Notes: generated by a model from the letters alone, not told the origin. Positions 7,054 through 15,012 are shown, numbered from the stretch's first letter. The stretch is DNA of 38,454 nucleotides from Acidobacteriota bacterium (GCA_021324935.1 JAJPIE010000094.1:1-38454); one strand, 5' to 3'. Translations and numbers: made by a program.

Positions 7054-7422
7054 ATGATTCAGATGCGAACCTGGCTGACGGTTGCCGATAATTCCGGAGC
7101 GCGCAAGCTCATGTGCATCCTGCCCGTGGGCGGCGACGCCGGCCTCAAGGCCGGCTTGGGTGACATTGTCACCGCTTCGGTCAAGGAAGCCACGCCCGAA
7201 AGCCAGATCAAGGAAGGCAAAGTCGTGAAGTGCGTGATCGTCCGCATGCGCAAGGAACAGCGCCGCAAGGACGGCACCTACATCCGTTTCGACGATAACG
7301 CCGCCGTGCTCATCAACGACGCCGGCGAGCCCGTGGGCACCCGCGTCTTCGGGCCCGTCGCCCGCGAATTGCGCGACAAAAAATTCACCAAGATCGTTTC
7401 CCTCGCACCGGAGGTTTGGTAA
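7054..7422 (+). CDS. rplN: 50S ribosomal protein L14
   Basis: The protein has 122 residues, exactly the family length. MIQMRTWLTVADNSGARKLM is the L14 N-terminus and GTRVFGPVARELRDKKFTKI the C-terminal signature. L14 is at the subunit interface and is the target of the silencing factor RsfS. It ends 3 bases before rplX. Confidence 0.97.
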   Translation: MIQMRTWLTVADNSGARKLMCILPVGGDAGLKAGLGDIVTASVKEATPESQIKEGKVVKCVIVRMRKEQRRKDGTYIRFDDNAAVLINDAGEPVGTRVFGPVARELRDKKFTKIVSLAPEVW

Positions 7423-7425
7423 GTC

Positions 7426-7776
7426 ATGGCTCTGCACCAGCGCGCCAAGCGCTTCACCATCAGTATCCGCAAGGGCGACAACGTCCACATTCTTTCCGGC
7501 CGTGATGCCGGCAAGAGCGGCCGCGTCCTCTCGATCAATCCGCGCAAGAATACCGTTGTCGTCGAGCACGCCAACATCATCAAGCGCCACACCCGTCCCA
7601 ACCCGAACAAGAACATCAAGGGCGGCATCGTCGAAAAAGAAGGCCCCATTCACGTTTCCAATGTCCAGGTGGTCTGCGGCAATTGCGGCAAGCACACCCG
7701 CGTCGGCCACCAGACCCTGTCCGATGGTTCCCGCACCCGCGTCTGCAAGCGCTGCGGCACCACCCTGGACAAGTAA
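7426..7776 (+). CDS. rplX: 50S ribosomal protein L24 with zinc-ribbon end
   Basis: The protein has 116 residues. The KOW motif is visible in NVHILSGRDAGKSGRVLSIN. The C-terminal half carries CGNC and, about 19 residues later, CKRC, the four-cysteine knuckle found in many bacterial L24 proteins. L24 is an initiator of 50S assembly. It is followed by 224 bases of repeats before rplE. Confidence 0.96.
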   Translation: MALHQRAKRFTISIRKGDNVHILSGRDAGKSGRVLSINPRKNTVVVEHANIIKRHTRPNPNKNIKGGIVEKEGPIHVSNVQVVCGNCGKHTRVGHQTLSDGSRTRVCKRCGTTLDK

Positions 7777-7784
7777 GGTTTTGT

Positions 7785-7840
7785 GTAGTGGCCGGTCTTT
7801 GGACCGGCACGTTTTGTAGTGGCGGGACTTTCGTCCCCCC
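7785..7840 (+). repeat. Two REP-like hairpins, rplX-rplE spacer
   Basis: Unit 7785-7809 is GTAG, TGGCCGGTC, TTTG, GACCGGCA with a long stem. Unit 7816-7840 is GTAG, TGGCGGGAC, TTTC, GTCCCCCC. The units start 31 bases apart. The paired bases differ between the units but remain complementary within each. Confidence 0.75.
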
Positions 7841-7852
7841 GGAAAGGGATAG

Positions 7853-7944
7853 CAGCGAACAGCTGGCGGATACCAGGAACCCGCTCTCGCAAGGTATAAA
7901 GGTATAAAGGTTCCTGCTCGCTGCTCACTGTTATCTGTTATCCA
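7853..7944 (+). repeat. Heptad element 5, before rplE
   Basis: Left-arm 7-mers are CAGCGAA, CAGCTGG, CGGATAC, CAGGAAC (7853-7880). Right-arm 7-mers are GTTCCTG, CTCGCTG, CTCACTG, TTATCTG, TTATCCA (7910-7944). CAGGAAC and GTTCCTG are exact reverse complements, and AGCAGCGA (7851-7858) pairs with TCGCTGCT (7918-7925). The loop holds two copies of GGTATAAA (7893-7908). CAG at 7-nt period on the left answers CTG at 7-nt period on the right. Confidence 0.75.
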
Positions 7945-7955
7945 AAAACGACTTT

Positions 7956-7979
7956 GTAGGGGCGGCTTTAAGCCGCCCG
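7956..7979 (+). repeat. REP-like hairpin before rplE
   Basis: GTAG is followed by GGGCGGC, TTTAA, GCCGCCC, a perfect 7-bp stem. It ends 21 bases before the rplE start, and the GAAGGAA ribosome-binding site lies just after it. Confidence 0.75.
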
Positions 7980-8000
7980 ATCAGAAGGAACGAAACTCAG

Positions 8001-8558
8001 ATGCTGACTCGATTGCACGATAAATACCGGAAGGAAACGGTGCCGGCGCTGATGAAGCGCTTCGGCTGGAAGAACACTATGGCCGTGCCCAAGCTCCAGA
8101 AAATCACCGTCAATATCGGCCTCGGCGAAGCCAGCCAGAACGCCAAGTTGCTCGATACCGCCGCCGTCGAACTCGGACAGATTACCGGGCAGAAGCCGGT
8201 GATTACCCGCGCGAAAAAGTCCATCGCGAATTTCAAGATCCGCAAGGGCATGGCCATCGGCTGCGCCGTCACCCTGCGCGGCGAGAAAATGTACGAATTC
8301 CTCGACCGCCTCTGCAACGTCGTCCTGCCCCGCGTCCGCGACTTCCGCGGCCTGCCCGGCAACGCCTTCGACGGCCGCGGCAATTACACCCTCGGCCTCA
8401 AGGACCAGTTGGTGTTCCCGGAAATCGATTACACCCGCGTGGACAAGATCAAGGGCATGAACATCACCCTCACCACTTCCGCCCGCAACGACGAGGAAGG
8501 CCGCGAGCTGCTCAAGGGCCTCGGCTTCCCGTTGCGCGAAAAAGGAGCCGCACAATAA
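8001..8558 (+). CDS. rplE: 50S ribosomal protein L5
   Basis: The protein has 185 residues, normal for L5 (about 179-187). The signature LGEASQNAKLLDTAAVEL and the segments RVRDFRGLPGNAFDGRGNY and FPEIDYTRVDKIKGMNI are all present. L5 carries 5S rRNA into the central protuberance and contacts S13. The next gene starts immediately after the stop, with no spacer. Confidence 0.97.
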   Translation: MLTRLHDKYRKETVPALMKRFGWKNTMAVPKLQKITVNIGLGEASQNAKLLDTAAVELGQITGQKPVITRAKKSIANFKIRKGMAIGCAVTLRGEKMYEFLDRLCNVVLPRVRDFRGLPGNAFDGRGNYTLGLKDQLVFPEIDYTRVDKIKGMNITLTTSARNDEEGRELLKGLGFPLREKGAAQ

Positions 8559-8744
8559 ATGGCACGCACCGCGAAAATCGCCAAGACCCGCAAGAAGCCG
8601 AAATTCAAGGTTCGCGTCCGCAATCGCTGCCGCTGCTGCGGCCGCGCCCGCGGCTATATCCGCAAGTTCCAGATGTGCCGCATCTGTTTTCGCGGCATGG
8701 CGCTTAAGGGAGAAATTCCCGGCGTCGTGAAATCAAGCTGGTAG
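8559..8744 (+). CDS. rpsN: 30S ribosomal protein S14, zinc type (type Z)
   Basis: The protein has 61 residues, the short zinc-binding form. The ligands C24, C27, C40 and C43 form C-X2-C-X12-C-X2-C around GRARGYIRKFQM. The closing LKGEIPGVVKSSW is typical. No zinc-free S14 copy is seen in the window. It sits between rplE and rpsH as in the classic spc order, with the ATG directly after the rplE stop. Confidence 0.97.
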   Translation: MARTAKIAKTRKKPKFKVRVRNRCRCCGRARGYIRKFQMCRICFRGMALKGEIPGVVKSSW

Positions 8745-8761
8745 GAGCAAATAGGAAAATC

Positions 8762-9160
8762 ATGCAGACGGATCCAATCGCCGACTTTCTCACCCGCATC
8801 CGCAACGCGGCCGCCGCCAAGCACCAGCGTGTCGATGTCCCGGTCTCGAAGCTGAAGACCGAAATCGCCCGCATCCTCAAGGAAGAGGGCTACATCTCCA
8901 CCTATAAAATGGTCGAGGAGAGCAAGTCCCGCAAGACCCTGCGCGTCTTCCTGAAGTACACCCCCGACCGCCGCAGTGTCATCACCGGCATGAAGCGCAT
9001 TTCGCGGCCCGGCCAGCGCAATTATCTCGGCTCCGGCGACATTCGTCCCGTCGTCGGCGGCCTGGGCATCAGCATCCTCACCACGCCGAAAGGCGTGATG
9101 ACCGGGCGCGCCGCCCGCAAGTCCAACATCGGCGGCGAAATTTTGTGCGAGGTCTGGTAG
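8762..9160 (+). CDS. rpsH: 30S ribosomal protein S8
   Basis: The protein has 132 residues. The N-terminal DPIADFLTRIRNAAAA and C-terminal GVMTGRAARKSNIGGEILCEVW are the S8 signatures. S8 binds 16S helix 21; in E. coli it represses the spc operon by binding near the rplE start. No matching leader structure could be judged here, because the region before rplE is occupied by repeats. The stop codon TAG (9158-9160) lies within the GTAG opening of the next REP-like unit. Confidence 0.97.
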   Translation: MQTDPIADFLTRIRNAAAAKHQRVDVPVSKLKTEIARILKEEGYISTYKMVEESKSRKTLRVFLKYTPDRRSVITGMKRISRPGQRNYLGSGDIRPVVGGLGISILTTPKGVMTGRAARKSNIGGEILCEVW

Positions 9161-9244
9161 CGCCGGCTTTAGCGGTTCAAGGGTTTTTGTTGTGGCCGAA
9201 CTTTAGATCGGCCAGGTTTTCTAGGCGCCGGGCTTTTGCCTGGC
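9157..9244 (+). repeat. Three REP-like hairpins; first supplies rpsH stop
   Basis: Units start at 9157, 9189 and 9221, a 32-nt period. Unit one is GTAG with CGCCGGC, TTTA, GCGG (short, decayed right arm); its TAG is the rpsH stop. Unit two is GTTG, TGGCCGA, ACTTTAGA, TCGGCCA, a perfect stem. Unit three is CTAG, GCGCCGGGC, TTTT, GCCTGGCA. The bases 9245-9290 hold weaker echoes (GGCTCTTAGCC). Confidence 0.75.
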
Positions 9245-9310
9245 AAGGTTTCCGGCTCTTAGCCTGCCGTCTTCGGCTAATGGCCAACTGAAAAAGGAAG
9301 TAACGCGAAA

Positions 9311-9859
9311 ATGTCACGTATTGGCAAAAAACCGATTCCCGTGCCCTCCGGCGTGAAGATCAACAAGCTCGCCGACGGCCGCGTCGAAGTCCAGGGTCCC
9401 AAGGGCAAGCTGAACGTCCTGGTGCCCGCGCAGATCAAACTCGAGCAGAAAGATGGCGTGCTCACCGCTCTGCGGCAAAACGAAGAGCACCGCGCGCTCC
9501 ATGGCCTCGCTCGCGCTTTGCTCGCCAATGCCGTCCACGGCGTCACCCAGGGCTTCAAAAAGGAGCTTGATATCGTCGGCGTCGGCTACCGCGCGGAGCT
9601 CAAAGGCAAAGTCGTTTCCTTCGCGCTCGGCAAATCGCATCCCGTGGAATTTCCCATTCCCGAGGGGATTCAGATCGCCGTCGATAAGCAGACGCATCTC
9701 GTCGTCAGCGGCGCGGACAAGGCCCAGGTCGGCCAGGTGGCCGCGAACATCCGTTCGCTCCGACCGCCCGATCCGTACAAGCAAAAGGGCATCCGCATCA
9801 CCGGCGAGCGCCTGAAGAAGAAGGCCGGCAAGGCTGGCGCCAAGGCCGGCGCCGCCTAA
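9311..9859 (+). CDS. rplF: 50S ribosomal protein L6
   Basis: The protein has 182 residues, the family length. MSRIGKKPIPVPSGVKI is the typical start, behind AAAAAGGAAG. The C-terminal signature PDPYKQKGIRITGERLKKKAGK is intact, followed by an Ala/Gly/Lys end. L6 lies near the factor-binding site of the 50S subunit. A single REP-like unit follows. Confidence 0.97.
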   Translation: MSRIGKKPIPVPSGVKINKLADGRVEVQGPKGKLNVLVPAQIKLEQKDGVLTALRQNEEHRALHGLARALLANAVHGVTQGFKKELDIVGVGYRAELKGKVVSFALGKSHPVEFPIPEGIQIAVDKQTHLVVSGADKAQVGQVAANIRSLRPPDPYKQKGIRITGERLKKKAGKAGAKAGAA

Positions 9860-9860
9860 G

Positions 9861-9884
9861 GCAGGGGCGGCTTTGCGCCGCTCG
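9861..9884 (+). repeat. REP-like hairpin, rplF-rplR spacer
   Basis: GCAG is followed by GGGCGGC, TTTG, CGCCGCTCG. GCGGC and GCCGC pair around the loop. The opening tetramer is GCAG rather than GTAG, as in unit 1311-1336. Confidence 0.6.
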
Positions 9885-9922
9885 CAGTTAAAAATGGTTT
9901 TGTGCTCTGAAGGAGAAACATC

Positions 9923-10303
9923 GTGGCTTCCGTACCAGTTCGCAAGCTATCCAAAGACGCGCACCGCCGCCGCGTGCACGACCGCGTGCGCGCCCGGCTC
10001 GCCGGCACGCCGGAGCGTCCGCGCCTCAACGTCTATCGTTCCGTGGCCCACATCTACGCCCAGGTCATCGACGATCGCGGCGGCCGCACTATCGCTTCGG
10101 CCAGCAGCGTCGACAAGGAAACCCGGAAAGGTTTGAAGGGTGGCGGCAACATTGCCTCCGCCAAGGCCGTCGGCAAGATCATTGCCGACCGCGCCAAGGC
10201 GGCCGGCGTCACCCAGGTCGTGTTCGATCGCGGCGGATACAAGTATCACGGCCGCGTCAAGGCGCTCGCGGATGCGGCGCGGGAAGCGGGGTTAAAGTTC
10301 TAA
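9923..10303 (+). CDS. rplR: 50S ribosomal protein L18
   Basis: The start is GTG at 9923 behind GAAGGAGAAACATC, giving a 126-residue protein. RPRLNVYRSVAHIYAQVIDD and the end FDRGGYKYHGRVKALADAA identify L18. L18 binds 5S rRNA with L5. The N-terminus is Arg-rich (HRRRVHDRVRARLAG). The next gene rpsE starts directly after the stop. Confidence 0.97.
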   Translation: MASVPVRKLSKDAHRRRVHDRVRARLAGTPERPRLNVYRSVAHIYAQVIDDRGGRTIASASSVDKETRKGLKGGGNIASAKAVGKIIADRAKAAGVTQVVFDRGGYKYHGRVKALADAAREAGLKF

Positions 10304-10882
10304 ATGTCGAAGCAAATTTTGCGTGAATCTCTGGCGGTCCGTCGGCTCCTCGAAGTCAATCCTTCCGATTTGAAGGACGACGTCATCGCCATCAACCGCG
10401 TCACCAAGGTCGTCAAGGGCGGCAAGAATCTCAGCTTCTCCGCGCTCGTCGTCGTTGGCGACAATCATGGCCACGCCGGGTTCGGTATGGGCAAGGCTCG
10501 CGAAGTCCCCATGGCCATCAAAAAGGGCATTGAACAGGCCAAGAAAAACCTGATTAAGCTCAATATGAAGGGTTCCACCATCCCCCACCAGGTCACCGGC
10601 CGCTATGGCTCGGCTCAGGTTCTGCTCAAGCCGGCCTCCGAAGGCACCGGCGTCATCGCCGGAGGCCCCGTGCGCAAGGTTATGCAGGTTGCCGGCATCA
10701 CCAACGTCCTCACCAAATCGCTGGGCACCTCGAACCCGCACAACGTCATCAAGGCCACCTTCGCCGCGTTGCTTAGCCTCAAAGACGCCGGCCAGGTTGC
10801 CGAGACCCGCTCGAAGACCGTCGAAGAAATCAGCGGCAAGGCCGCCAAAACCGAGAAGGCCGAAAAGGCCGCGGGGGAATAA
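10304..10882 (+). CDS. rpsE: 30S ribosomal protein S5
   Basis: The protein has 192 residues against the usual 165-170. The double-stranded-RNA-binding-like part has INRVTKVVKGGKNLSFSALV followed by GHAGFGMGKAREVP. The C-terminal domain has TGVIAGGPVRKVMQVAGI and SNPHNVIKATFAAL. The extra length is a C-terminal tail rich in Lys, Glu and Ala (KAAKTEKAEKAAGE). S5 contributes to decoding accuracy. Spacing to rpmD is 3 bases. Confidence 0.97.
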   Translation: MSKQILRESLAVRRLLEVNPSDLKDDVIAINRVTKVVKGGKNLSFSALVVVGDNHGHAGFGMGKAREVPMAIKKGIEQAKKNLIKLNMKGSTIPHQVTGRYGSAQVLLKPASEGTGVIAGGPVRKVMQVAGITNVLTKSLGTSNPHNVIKATFAALLSLKDAGQVAETRSKTVEEISGKAAKTEKAEKAAGE

Positions 10883-10885
10883 GTC

Positions 10886-11092
10886 ATGGCAAGCGAGAAC
10901 AAGGGCGCCGGCAGCGCCGGCAAAATTAAAGTCAAGTGGGTGGTGAGTTTCATCAGTTGCACCGACGACATGCGCCAGACCATTCGCGGTCTCGGCCTGC
11001 GCCGCCTGCATCAAGTTGTCGAGCGGGAAGACACGCCCGCGGTGCGCGGCATGATTCACAAAGTCCGGCACCTTGTCGAGGTGGTGGAGTAA
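10886..11092 (+). CDS. rpmD: 50S ribosomal protein L30
   Basis: The protein has 68 residues, slightly longer than the usual 58-62 because of a Gly/Ala/Lys N-terminus. The core IRGLGLRRLHQVVEREDTPA followed by GMIHKVRHLVEVVE is the short bacterial L30. It lies between rpsE and rplO as expected, 3 bases from each. Confidence 0.95.
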   Translation: MASENKGAGSAGKIKVKWVVSFISCTDDMRQTIRGLGLRRLHQVVEREDTPAVRGMIHKVRHLVEVVE

Positions 11093-11095
11093 GCA

Positions 11096-11572
11096 ATGGC
11101 GGATAAACAGAAAAAAGAACGCAACACGGTTTCACTCTCGACCCTCGGCCCGGCCAAGGGCTCGCGCAAGCGCAAGGTCCGCGTCGGCCGCGGCATCGGC
11201 TCGAAGCTCGGCAAGACTTCCGGCTCCGGCAACAAGGGGCAGAAGTCCCGCCGCGGCTATTCGCGCCGCCGCGGCTTTGAAGGCGGCCAGATGCCCCTGC
11301 ATCGCCGCATTCCCAAGCGCGGCTTTCACAATCCGTTCGGTGTCAGCTATTCGGTCGTGAATCTCGAGGAACTCAATGCCTTCCCCGCGGGCGAAACCGT
11401 GACTCCCGAACTCCTCCGCGCGCACGGCTTCGTTCGCCGCGCCACGGATCCCATCAAGGTTTTGGGCGATGGCGAGCTCAAGAACAAGCTCTCCGTTCAT
11501 GCCCATGCGTTCAGCGCCTCCGCCAAGGAAAAGATCACCAAGGCCGGCGGCTCGTTCGAGGTCCTGGCCTAA
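11096..11572 (+). CDS. rplO: 50S ribosomal protein L15
   Basis: The protein has 158 residues, normal for L15 (about 145-155). The Gly/Arg-rich N-terminal arm RVGRGIGSKLGKTSGSGNKG, which threads into 23S rRNA, is followed by GGQMPLHRRIPKRGFHNPF. L15 is a late assembly protein. It ends 21 bases before secY, the usual rplO-secY pair. Confidence 0.97.
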   Translation: MADKQKKERNTVSLSTLGPAKGSRKRKVRVGRGIGSKLGKTSGSGNKGQKSRRGYSRRRGFEGGQMPLHRRIPKRGFHNPFGVSYSVVNLEELNAFPAGETVTPELLRAHGFVRRATDPIKVLGDGELKNKLSVHAHAFSASAKEKITKAGGSFEVLA

Positions 11573-11593
11573 AAGGACTAACGGGGAAGCGGC

Positions 11594-13009
11594 ATGAATC
11601 GTTTTTTCCAGGCATTCGCGAATCTCTTCCGGATCGAAGATCTCCGCAACCGGCTTTTCTTCACGCTCGGTCTGCTCGCGGTCTATCGCATCGGTGCGCA
11701 CATTCCCACGCCGGGCATCAACACCACCGTGCTCGAGCAGCTTTTCGCGCAATCGGCCGGCTCCGTGCTCGGTATCTTCGACCTGTTCAGCGGCGGCAAC
11801 TTCCGCCGCCTCACGATTTTCGCCCTCGGCATCATGCCGTATATCACCGCTTCCATCATTCTGCAGCTCATGCAGGTGGTCTTCCCTTACCTCGAGCGCT
11901 TGCAGAAGGAAGGCGAACTCGGCCGCCGCAAGATCACCCAGTACACGCGCTATCTCACCATCGTGCTCAGCATCATTCAGTCCACCACCATTGCCACCAC
12001 CATTCAGTCGCAAAACCTCGCTGGCCAGTCGCTGGTCTATCACCCGGGCCTTGGCTTCGTGCTTCTGACGGTGCTGACTCTCACCACCGGTTCGGCCTTC
12101 ATCATGTGGCTGGGCGAACAGATCAGCGAGCGCGGCATCGGCAACGGCATGTCCCTGATCATCTTTGTCGGCATCGTTGTCGGCCTCCCGCGCGCGATCT
12201 TCGATCTCTACGAAAAGGCCAAGACCCAGGCGTGGGGCGCCTTCACTCCCCTGGCGATTCTCCTGCTCCTCGCGCTGATGGTCGGCGTCGTCGCTTTCAT
12301 TGTCTACGTCGAGGGCGCCCAGCGCCGCATCCCGGTGCAGTACGCCAAGCGCGTCATCGGCCGCCGCATGATGGGCGGCCAGTCCACCTACTTGCCTTTG
12401 CGCGTCAATTCCGGCGGCGTCATTCCGCCGATCTTCGCGAGTTCCTTGCTGGCTTTTCCCGCCACTGCGGCCCTCGTTCTCGGCACCCGCTGGCCATTTG
12501 TCAAGAAAATTGCCGATACCCTCAAGTGGGGCGAGCCGCTCTATACCCTCGTCTACATCTCCATGATTATCCTCTTCGCCTTCTTCTACGTCGGCATCGT
12601 TTTCAATCCGACCGAACTTGCGGACAACATGCGCAAAAACGGCGGCTTCATCCCCGGCATCCGCCCCGGCCGCAGCACTTCGGAATACGTCAGCACCATC
12701 CTCAACCGGCTCACGTTCATCGGCGCTATCTATCTCGCGCTCGTCTGCCTGCTGCCGGAATGGATGATCGCGGGCATTCACCTCAATCACTTGCCCTACT
12801 GGATGGGCGGCGACTGGTTTGATCGGCATTTGCCGCAGTGGATTTTGAATGGTCTTGGAGTAGCTTTTTATTTTGGCGGTACCTCGCTCCTCATCGTTGT
12901 GGGCGTGGCGATGGACACGGTGCAGCAGCTCGAGGCACAACTCGTCATGCGCAATTACGAGGGTTTTGCGCGCAAGGGCCGTCTGCGCGGCCGTCGTTTC
13001 AGCAGTTAA
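11594..13009 (+). CDS. secY: Protein translocase channel subunit SecY
   Basis: The protein has 471 residues, longer than the usual 430-440. It has a short cytoplasmic N-terminus (FRIEDLRNRLFFTLGLLAVYR) and about ten hydrophobic segments. The plug region follows GSVLGIFDLFSGGNFRRLT, and the conserved cytoplasmic loop NPTELADNMRKNGGFIPGIR is intact. SecY forms the inner-membrane channel for Sec-dependent export with SecE and SecG. Part of the extra length lies between the last two membrane segments (around HLPYWMGGDWFDRH). Confidence 0.97.
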   Translation: MNRFFQAFANLFRIEDLRNRLFFTLGLLAVYRIGAHIPTPGINTTVLEQLFAQSAGSVLGIFDLFSGGNFRRLTIFALGIMPYITASIILQLMQVVFPYLERLQKEGELGRRKITQYTRYLTIVLSIIQSTTIATTIQSQNLAGQSLVYHPGLGFVLLTVLTLTTGSAFIMWLGEQISERGIGNGMSLIIFVGIVVGLPRAIFDLYEKAKTQAWGAFTPLAILLLLALMVGVVAFIVYVEGAQRRIPVQYAKRVIGRRMMGGQSTYLPLRVNSGGVIPPIFASSLLAFPATAALVLGTRWPFVKKIADTLKWGEPLYTLVYISMIILFAFFYVGIVFNPTELADNMRKNGGFIPGIRPGRSTSEYVSTILNRLTFIGAIYLALVCLLPEWMIAGIHLNHLPYWMGGDWFDRHLPQWILNGLGVAFYFGGTSLLIVVGVAMDTVQQLEAQLVMRNYEGFARKGRLRGRRFSS

Positions 13010-13021
13010 GGGGGATTCAGC

Positions 13022-13714
13022 GTGGCGCTGGAAGAGCGTCCCGTCGGAAAACTCGACCGCGCGGTGATTTTTCTCGGGCCTCCGGGCTCCGGGAAAGGCA
13101 CGCAGGCGAAAGAGCTGGCCCGGTACTATGCGGTCCCGCACCTTTCCACCGGCGACATGCTTCGCGAGCACGTCGCCAGCGCCACGCCTCTCGGCTGCAA
13201 GGCCAAGCCGATTATGGAGCGGGGCGAGCTCGTGCCGGACTCGCTGGTCCTGAAAATGGTCGCGGAACGCATCGATCGCCCCGACTGTTTTCACGGCTTC
13301 GTGTTCGACGGCTTTCCCCGCACGGTGGCCCAGGCGAAATACCTTGCCGAGCTGCTCAAGCGGCAAGGGTTCCGGCAGCCGTTCGTGATTCACATGGTGA
13401 TCCCGACTTCGGTCCTGATGAAGCGGCTCACCGGGCGGCGTAGCTGCAAGATTGGCGGCGAGATTTATAATATCTATGAGCGCCCGCCAAAGCTGGATGG
13501 CGTCTGCGACAACGACGGCGGCGAGCTGATTCAGCGGCCCGACGATCGCGAGGAAGTCGTGGCGCCGCGGTTGAACGCGTACGAAAAGCAGACCGCGCCC
13601 CTGGTGCAGTTTTACCGGAGGTTCGGCGCGCTCCACGACGTGAATGCCAACCGCAAGGTCGAGGACGTGCAACGGGAGATTTTTGAGCTGGTCTCGGGAA
13701 TGCGCGGCCGCTAG
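13022..13714 (+). CDS. adk: Adenylate kinase, operon copy
   Basis: The start is GTG at 13022 behind GGGGGATTCAGC. The 230-residue protein has the P-loop GPPGSGKGTQ (19-28), the AMP-site LSTGDMLRE, FDGFPRT and a long LID. It balances adenine nucleotides (ATP + AMP to 2 ADP). In zinc-type enzymes the LID holds C-X2-C...C-X2-C/D. Here C142 is followed by KIGG, so the second ligand is Gly (G145), while C162 and D165 are in place. Zinc binding is therefore doubtful. It lies between secY and map as in many phyla. A second, full-motif homologue is at 20847-21632. Confidence 0.95.
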   Translation: MALEERPVGKLDRAVIFLGPPGSGKGTQAKELARYYAVPHLSTGDMLREHVASATPLGCKAKPIMERGELVPDSLVLKMVAERIDRPDCFHGFVFDGFPRTVAQAKYLAELLKRQGFRQPFVIHMVIPTSVLMKRLTGRRSCKIGGEIYNIYERPPKLDGVCDNDGGELIQRPDDREEVVAPRLNAYEKQTAPLVQFYRRFGALHDVNANRKVEDVQREIFELVSGMRGR

Positions 13715-13730
13715 CCGCACGCCTGAATTT

Positions 13731-13756
13731 GTAGTGGCCGAACTTTAGATCGGCCA
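13731..13756 (+). repeat. REP-like hairpin, perfect form, adk-map spacer
   Basis: GTAG, TGGCCGA, ACTTTAGA, TCGGCCA: identical to the units at 1354-1379 and 16225-16250. It has a 7-bp perfect stem and an 8-nt loop. Confidence 0.85.
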
Positions 13757-13809
13757 TCCGGATCCGGTAACGCCCGGCCTGGGTTTTGCGGAGGCTGCTG
13801 CAGGAAAAA

Positions 13810-14583
13810 ATGGCCATTCAATTACGCAGCCCCGCTGAGCTGGAAAAGATGTACCGGGCGGGCCAGGTGGTCTACGAAGTCTTGAACAAGCTCCGGGCCG
13901 AAGTAAAACCCGGAGTCACGACGATGGACCTCGAGAAGATTGCCGAGGGCCTCATCGCCGGCCGGCCCGGGAAGGCCGCGTTCAAGGGGTATCGCGGGTA
14001 TCCCTGCGTGCTCTGCACGTCGGTGAACAGCGAGATCGTTCACGGGATTCCCTCGCCCAAGCGCAAGTTGCGCGAAGGCGACGTCGTTTCGATCGACTTC
14101 GGCATGGAGGTCGACGGCTATTACGCCGATTCGGCCGTCACCGTGCCCGTGGGCCTGATCGCTCCGGAGTTGCGCAAGCTTCTGGAGGTCACCCGCGAAG
14201 CGCTGGATCGCGCGATCGACAAAATGCGTCCCGGCAATCGCCTGGGCGATGTTGGTCACGCGGTCCAGAGCTGGGTCGAGCAGCACGGTTTCTCGGTGGT
14301 GCGTGAGTTTGTCGGCCACGGCATCGGCACCAAGATGCACGATGAGCCCAATCTTCCGAACTACGGGGAGCCGGGGCGGGGCGCGCGTCTCCAGGATGGC
14401 ATGGTCATCGCCGTCGAACCGATGGTGAATGCCGGCCGCCCGGAAGTGCGCATGCGCGGCGAATGGGTGGCGGAAACCGCCGATGGCAGTCCCTCGGCGC
14501 ATTTCGAGCACACCGTCGCGGTCACCCCCAATGGCCCGTGGATTCTCACGCGGCCCAGGGAATTGACCGGCCCGAGCTGGTGA
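13810..14583 (+). CDS. map: Methionine aminopeptidase, type I
   Basis: The ATG at 13810 gives MAIQLRSPAELEKMYRAGQ and 257 residues, the usual type I length. A TTG at 13786 is less likely. The metal ligands appear in order: SIDFGMEVDGYYADSA (two Asp), FVGHGIGTKMHDEPN (His), AVEPMVN (Glu) and SAHFEHTVAV (Glu). There is no N-terminal zinc-finger extension. The enzyme removes the start Met from new proteins in the cytosol. It follows adk as in the classic secY-adk-map-infA order. Confidence 0.97.
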   Translation: MAIQLRSPAELEKMYRAGQVVYEVLNKLRAEVKPGVTTMDLEKIAEGLIAGRPGKAAFKGYRGYPCVLCTSVNSEIVHGIPSPKRKLREGDVVSIDFGMEVDGYYADSAVTVPVGLIAPELRKLLEVTREALDRAIDKMRPGNRLGDVGHAVQSWVEQHGFSVVREFVGHGIGTKMHDEPNLPNYGEPGRGARLQDGMVIAVEPMVNAGRPEVRMRGEWVAETADGSPSAHFEHTVAVTPNGPWILTRPRELTGPSW

Positions 14584-14607
14584 AGAGAGTTGGTTAAGCC
14601 ATCCGTT

Positions 14608-14640
14608 GTCGTCCTGAGGCTGGGGTTTGGCCGAAGGATC
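14608..14640 (+). repeat. Dispersed GTCGTCCTGAGG...GAAGGATC repeat, copy 2
   Basis: GTCGTCC (14608-14614) faces GAAGGATC (14633-14640), so TCC can pair with GGA around a GGTTTGGCC centre. It is related to the copies at 456 and 19959. Confidence 0.5.
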
Positions 14641-14668
14641 TCAGCGAGTGGAGCAAAGGAGTTTTAGG

Positions 14669-14725
14669 TCGTCAGTGCGCAGCTCTTTTACTCAGAACTG
14701 ATCACTGATCACTGATCACTGGAAA
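14669..14725 (+). repeat. Heptad element 6, before infA
   Basis: Left-arm 7-mers are TCGTCAG and TGCGCAG (14669-14682). The right arm is three identical 7-mers CTGATCA (14698-14718) followed by CTGGAAA (14719-14725), whose last base is the A of the infA start codon. CAG on the left again answers CTG on the right. No other strong ribosome-binding site is seen for infA, so the element forms its translation start region. Confidence 0.65.
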
Positions 14726-14988
14726 TGGCCAAACAGCCGTTCGAGAAAAAAGAGAAAGGCGACTCCGGCAATCCCAAGGAGGACGCCATTGAAGTGATGG
14801 CCACGGTGATCGAGCCGTTGCCGAACGCCATGTTCCGCGTCGAGCTGGAAAATAAGCACCAGGTCCTCGCGCATGTTTCCGGTAAGATGCGCAAGAATTT
14901 TATCCGTATCCTCGCCGGAGACAAGGTCGCCGTCGAGCTTTCGCCGTACGACCTGACGCGCGGTCGCATCGTCTACCGATACAAATAG
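14725..14988 (+). CDS. infA: Translation initiation factor IF-1, extended N-terminus
   Basis: The S1-type OB fold is complete: DAIEVMATVIEPLPNAMFRV, then LENKHQVLAHVSGKMRKNFI and the closing GRIVYRYK. The length is 87 residues against the usual 72, because about 15 polar residues (KQPFEKKEKGDSGNPK) stand before the normal MAKEDAIE-like start. The first AUG fits the operon, and there is no Met at the canonical position, so the extension seems real. IF-1 blocks the A site during initiation. Confidence 0.95.
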   Translation: MAKQPFEKKEKGDSGNPKEDAIEVMATVIEPLPNAMFRVELENKHQVLAHVSGKMRKNFIRILAGDKVAVELSPYDLTRGRIVYRYK

Positions 14989-15012
14989 CCGGTGGCGGGC
15001 AATCCAGCGTTT

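Noticed and set aside
11132..13720. 862-codon open frame on the - strand opposite rplO, secY and adk
   Set aside because: It mirrors three certain genes exactly, has no family features, and is explained by the high GC codon use of the + strand genes.
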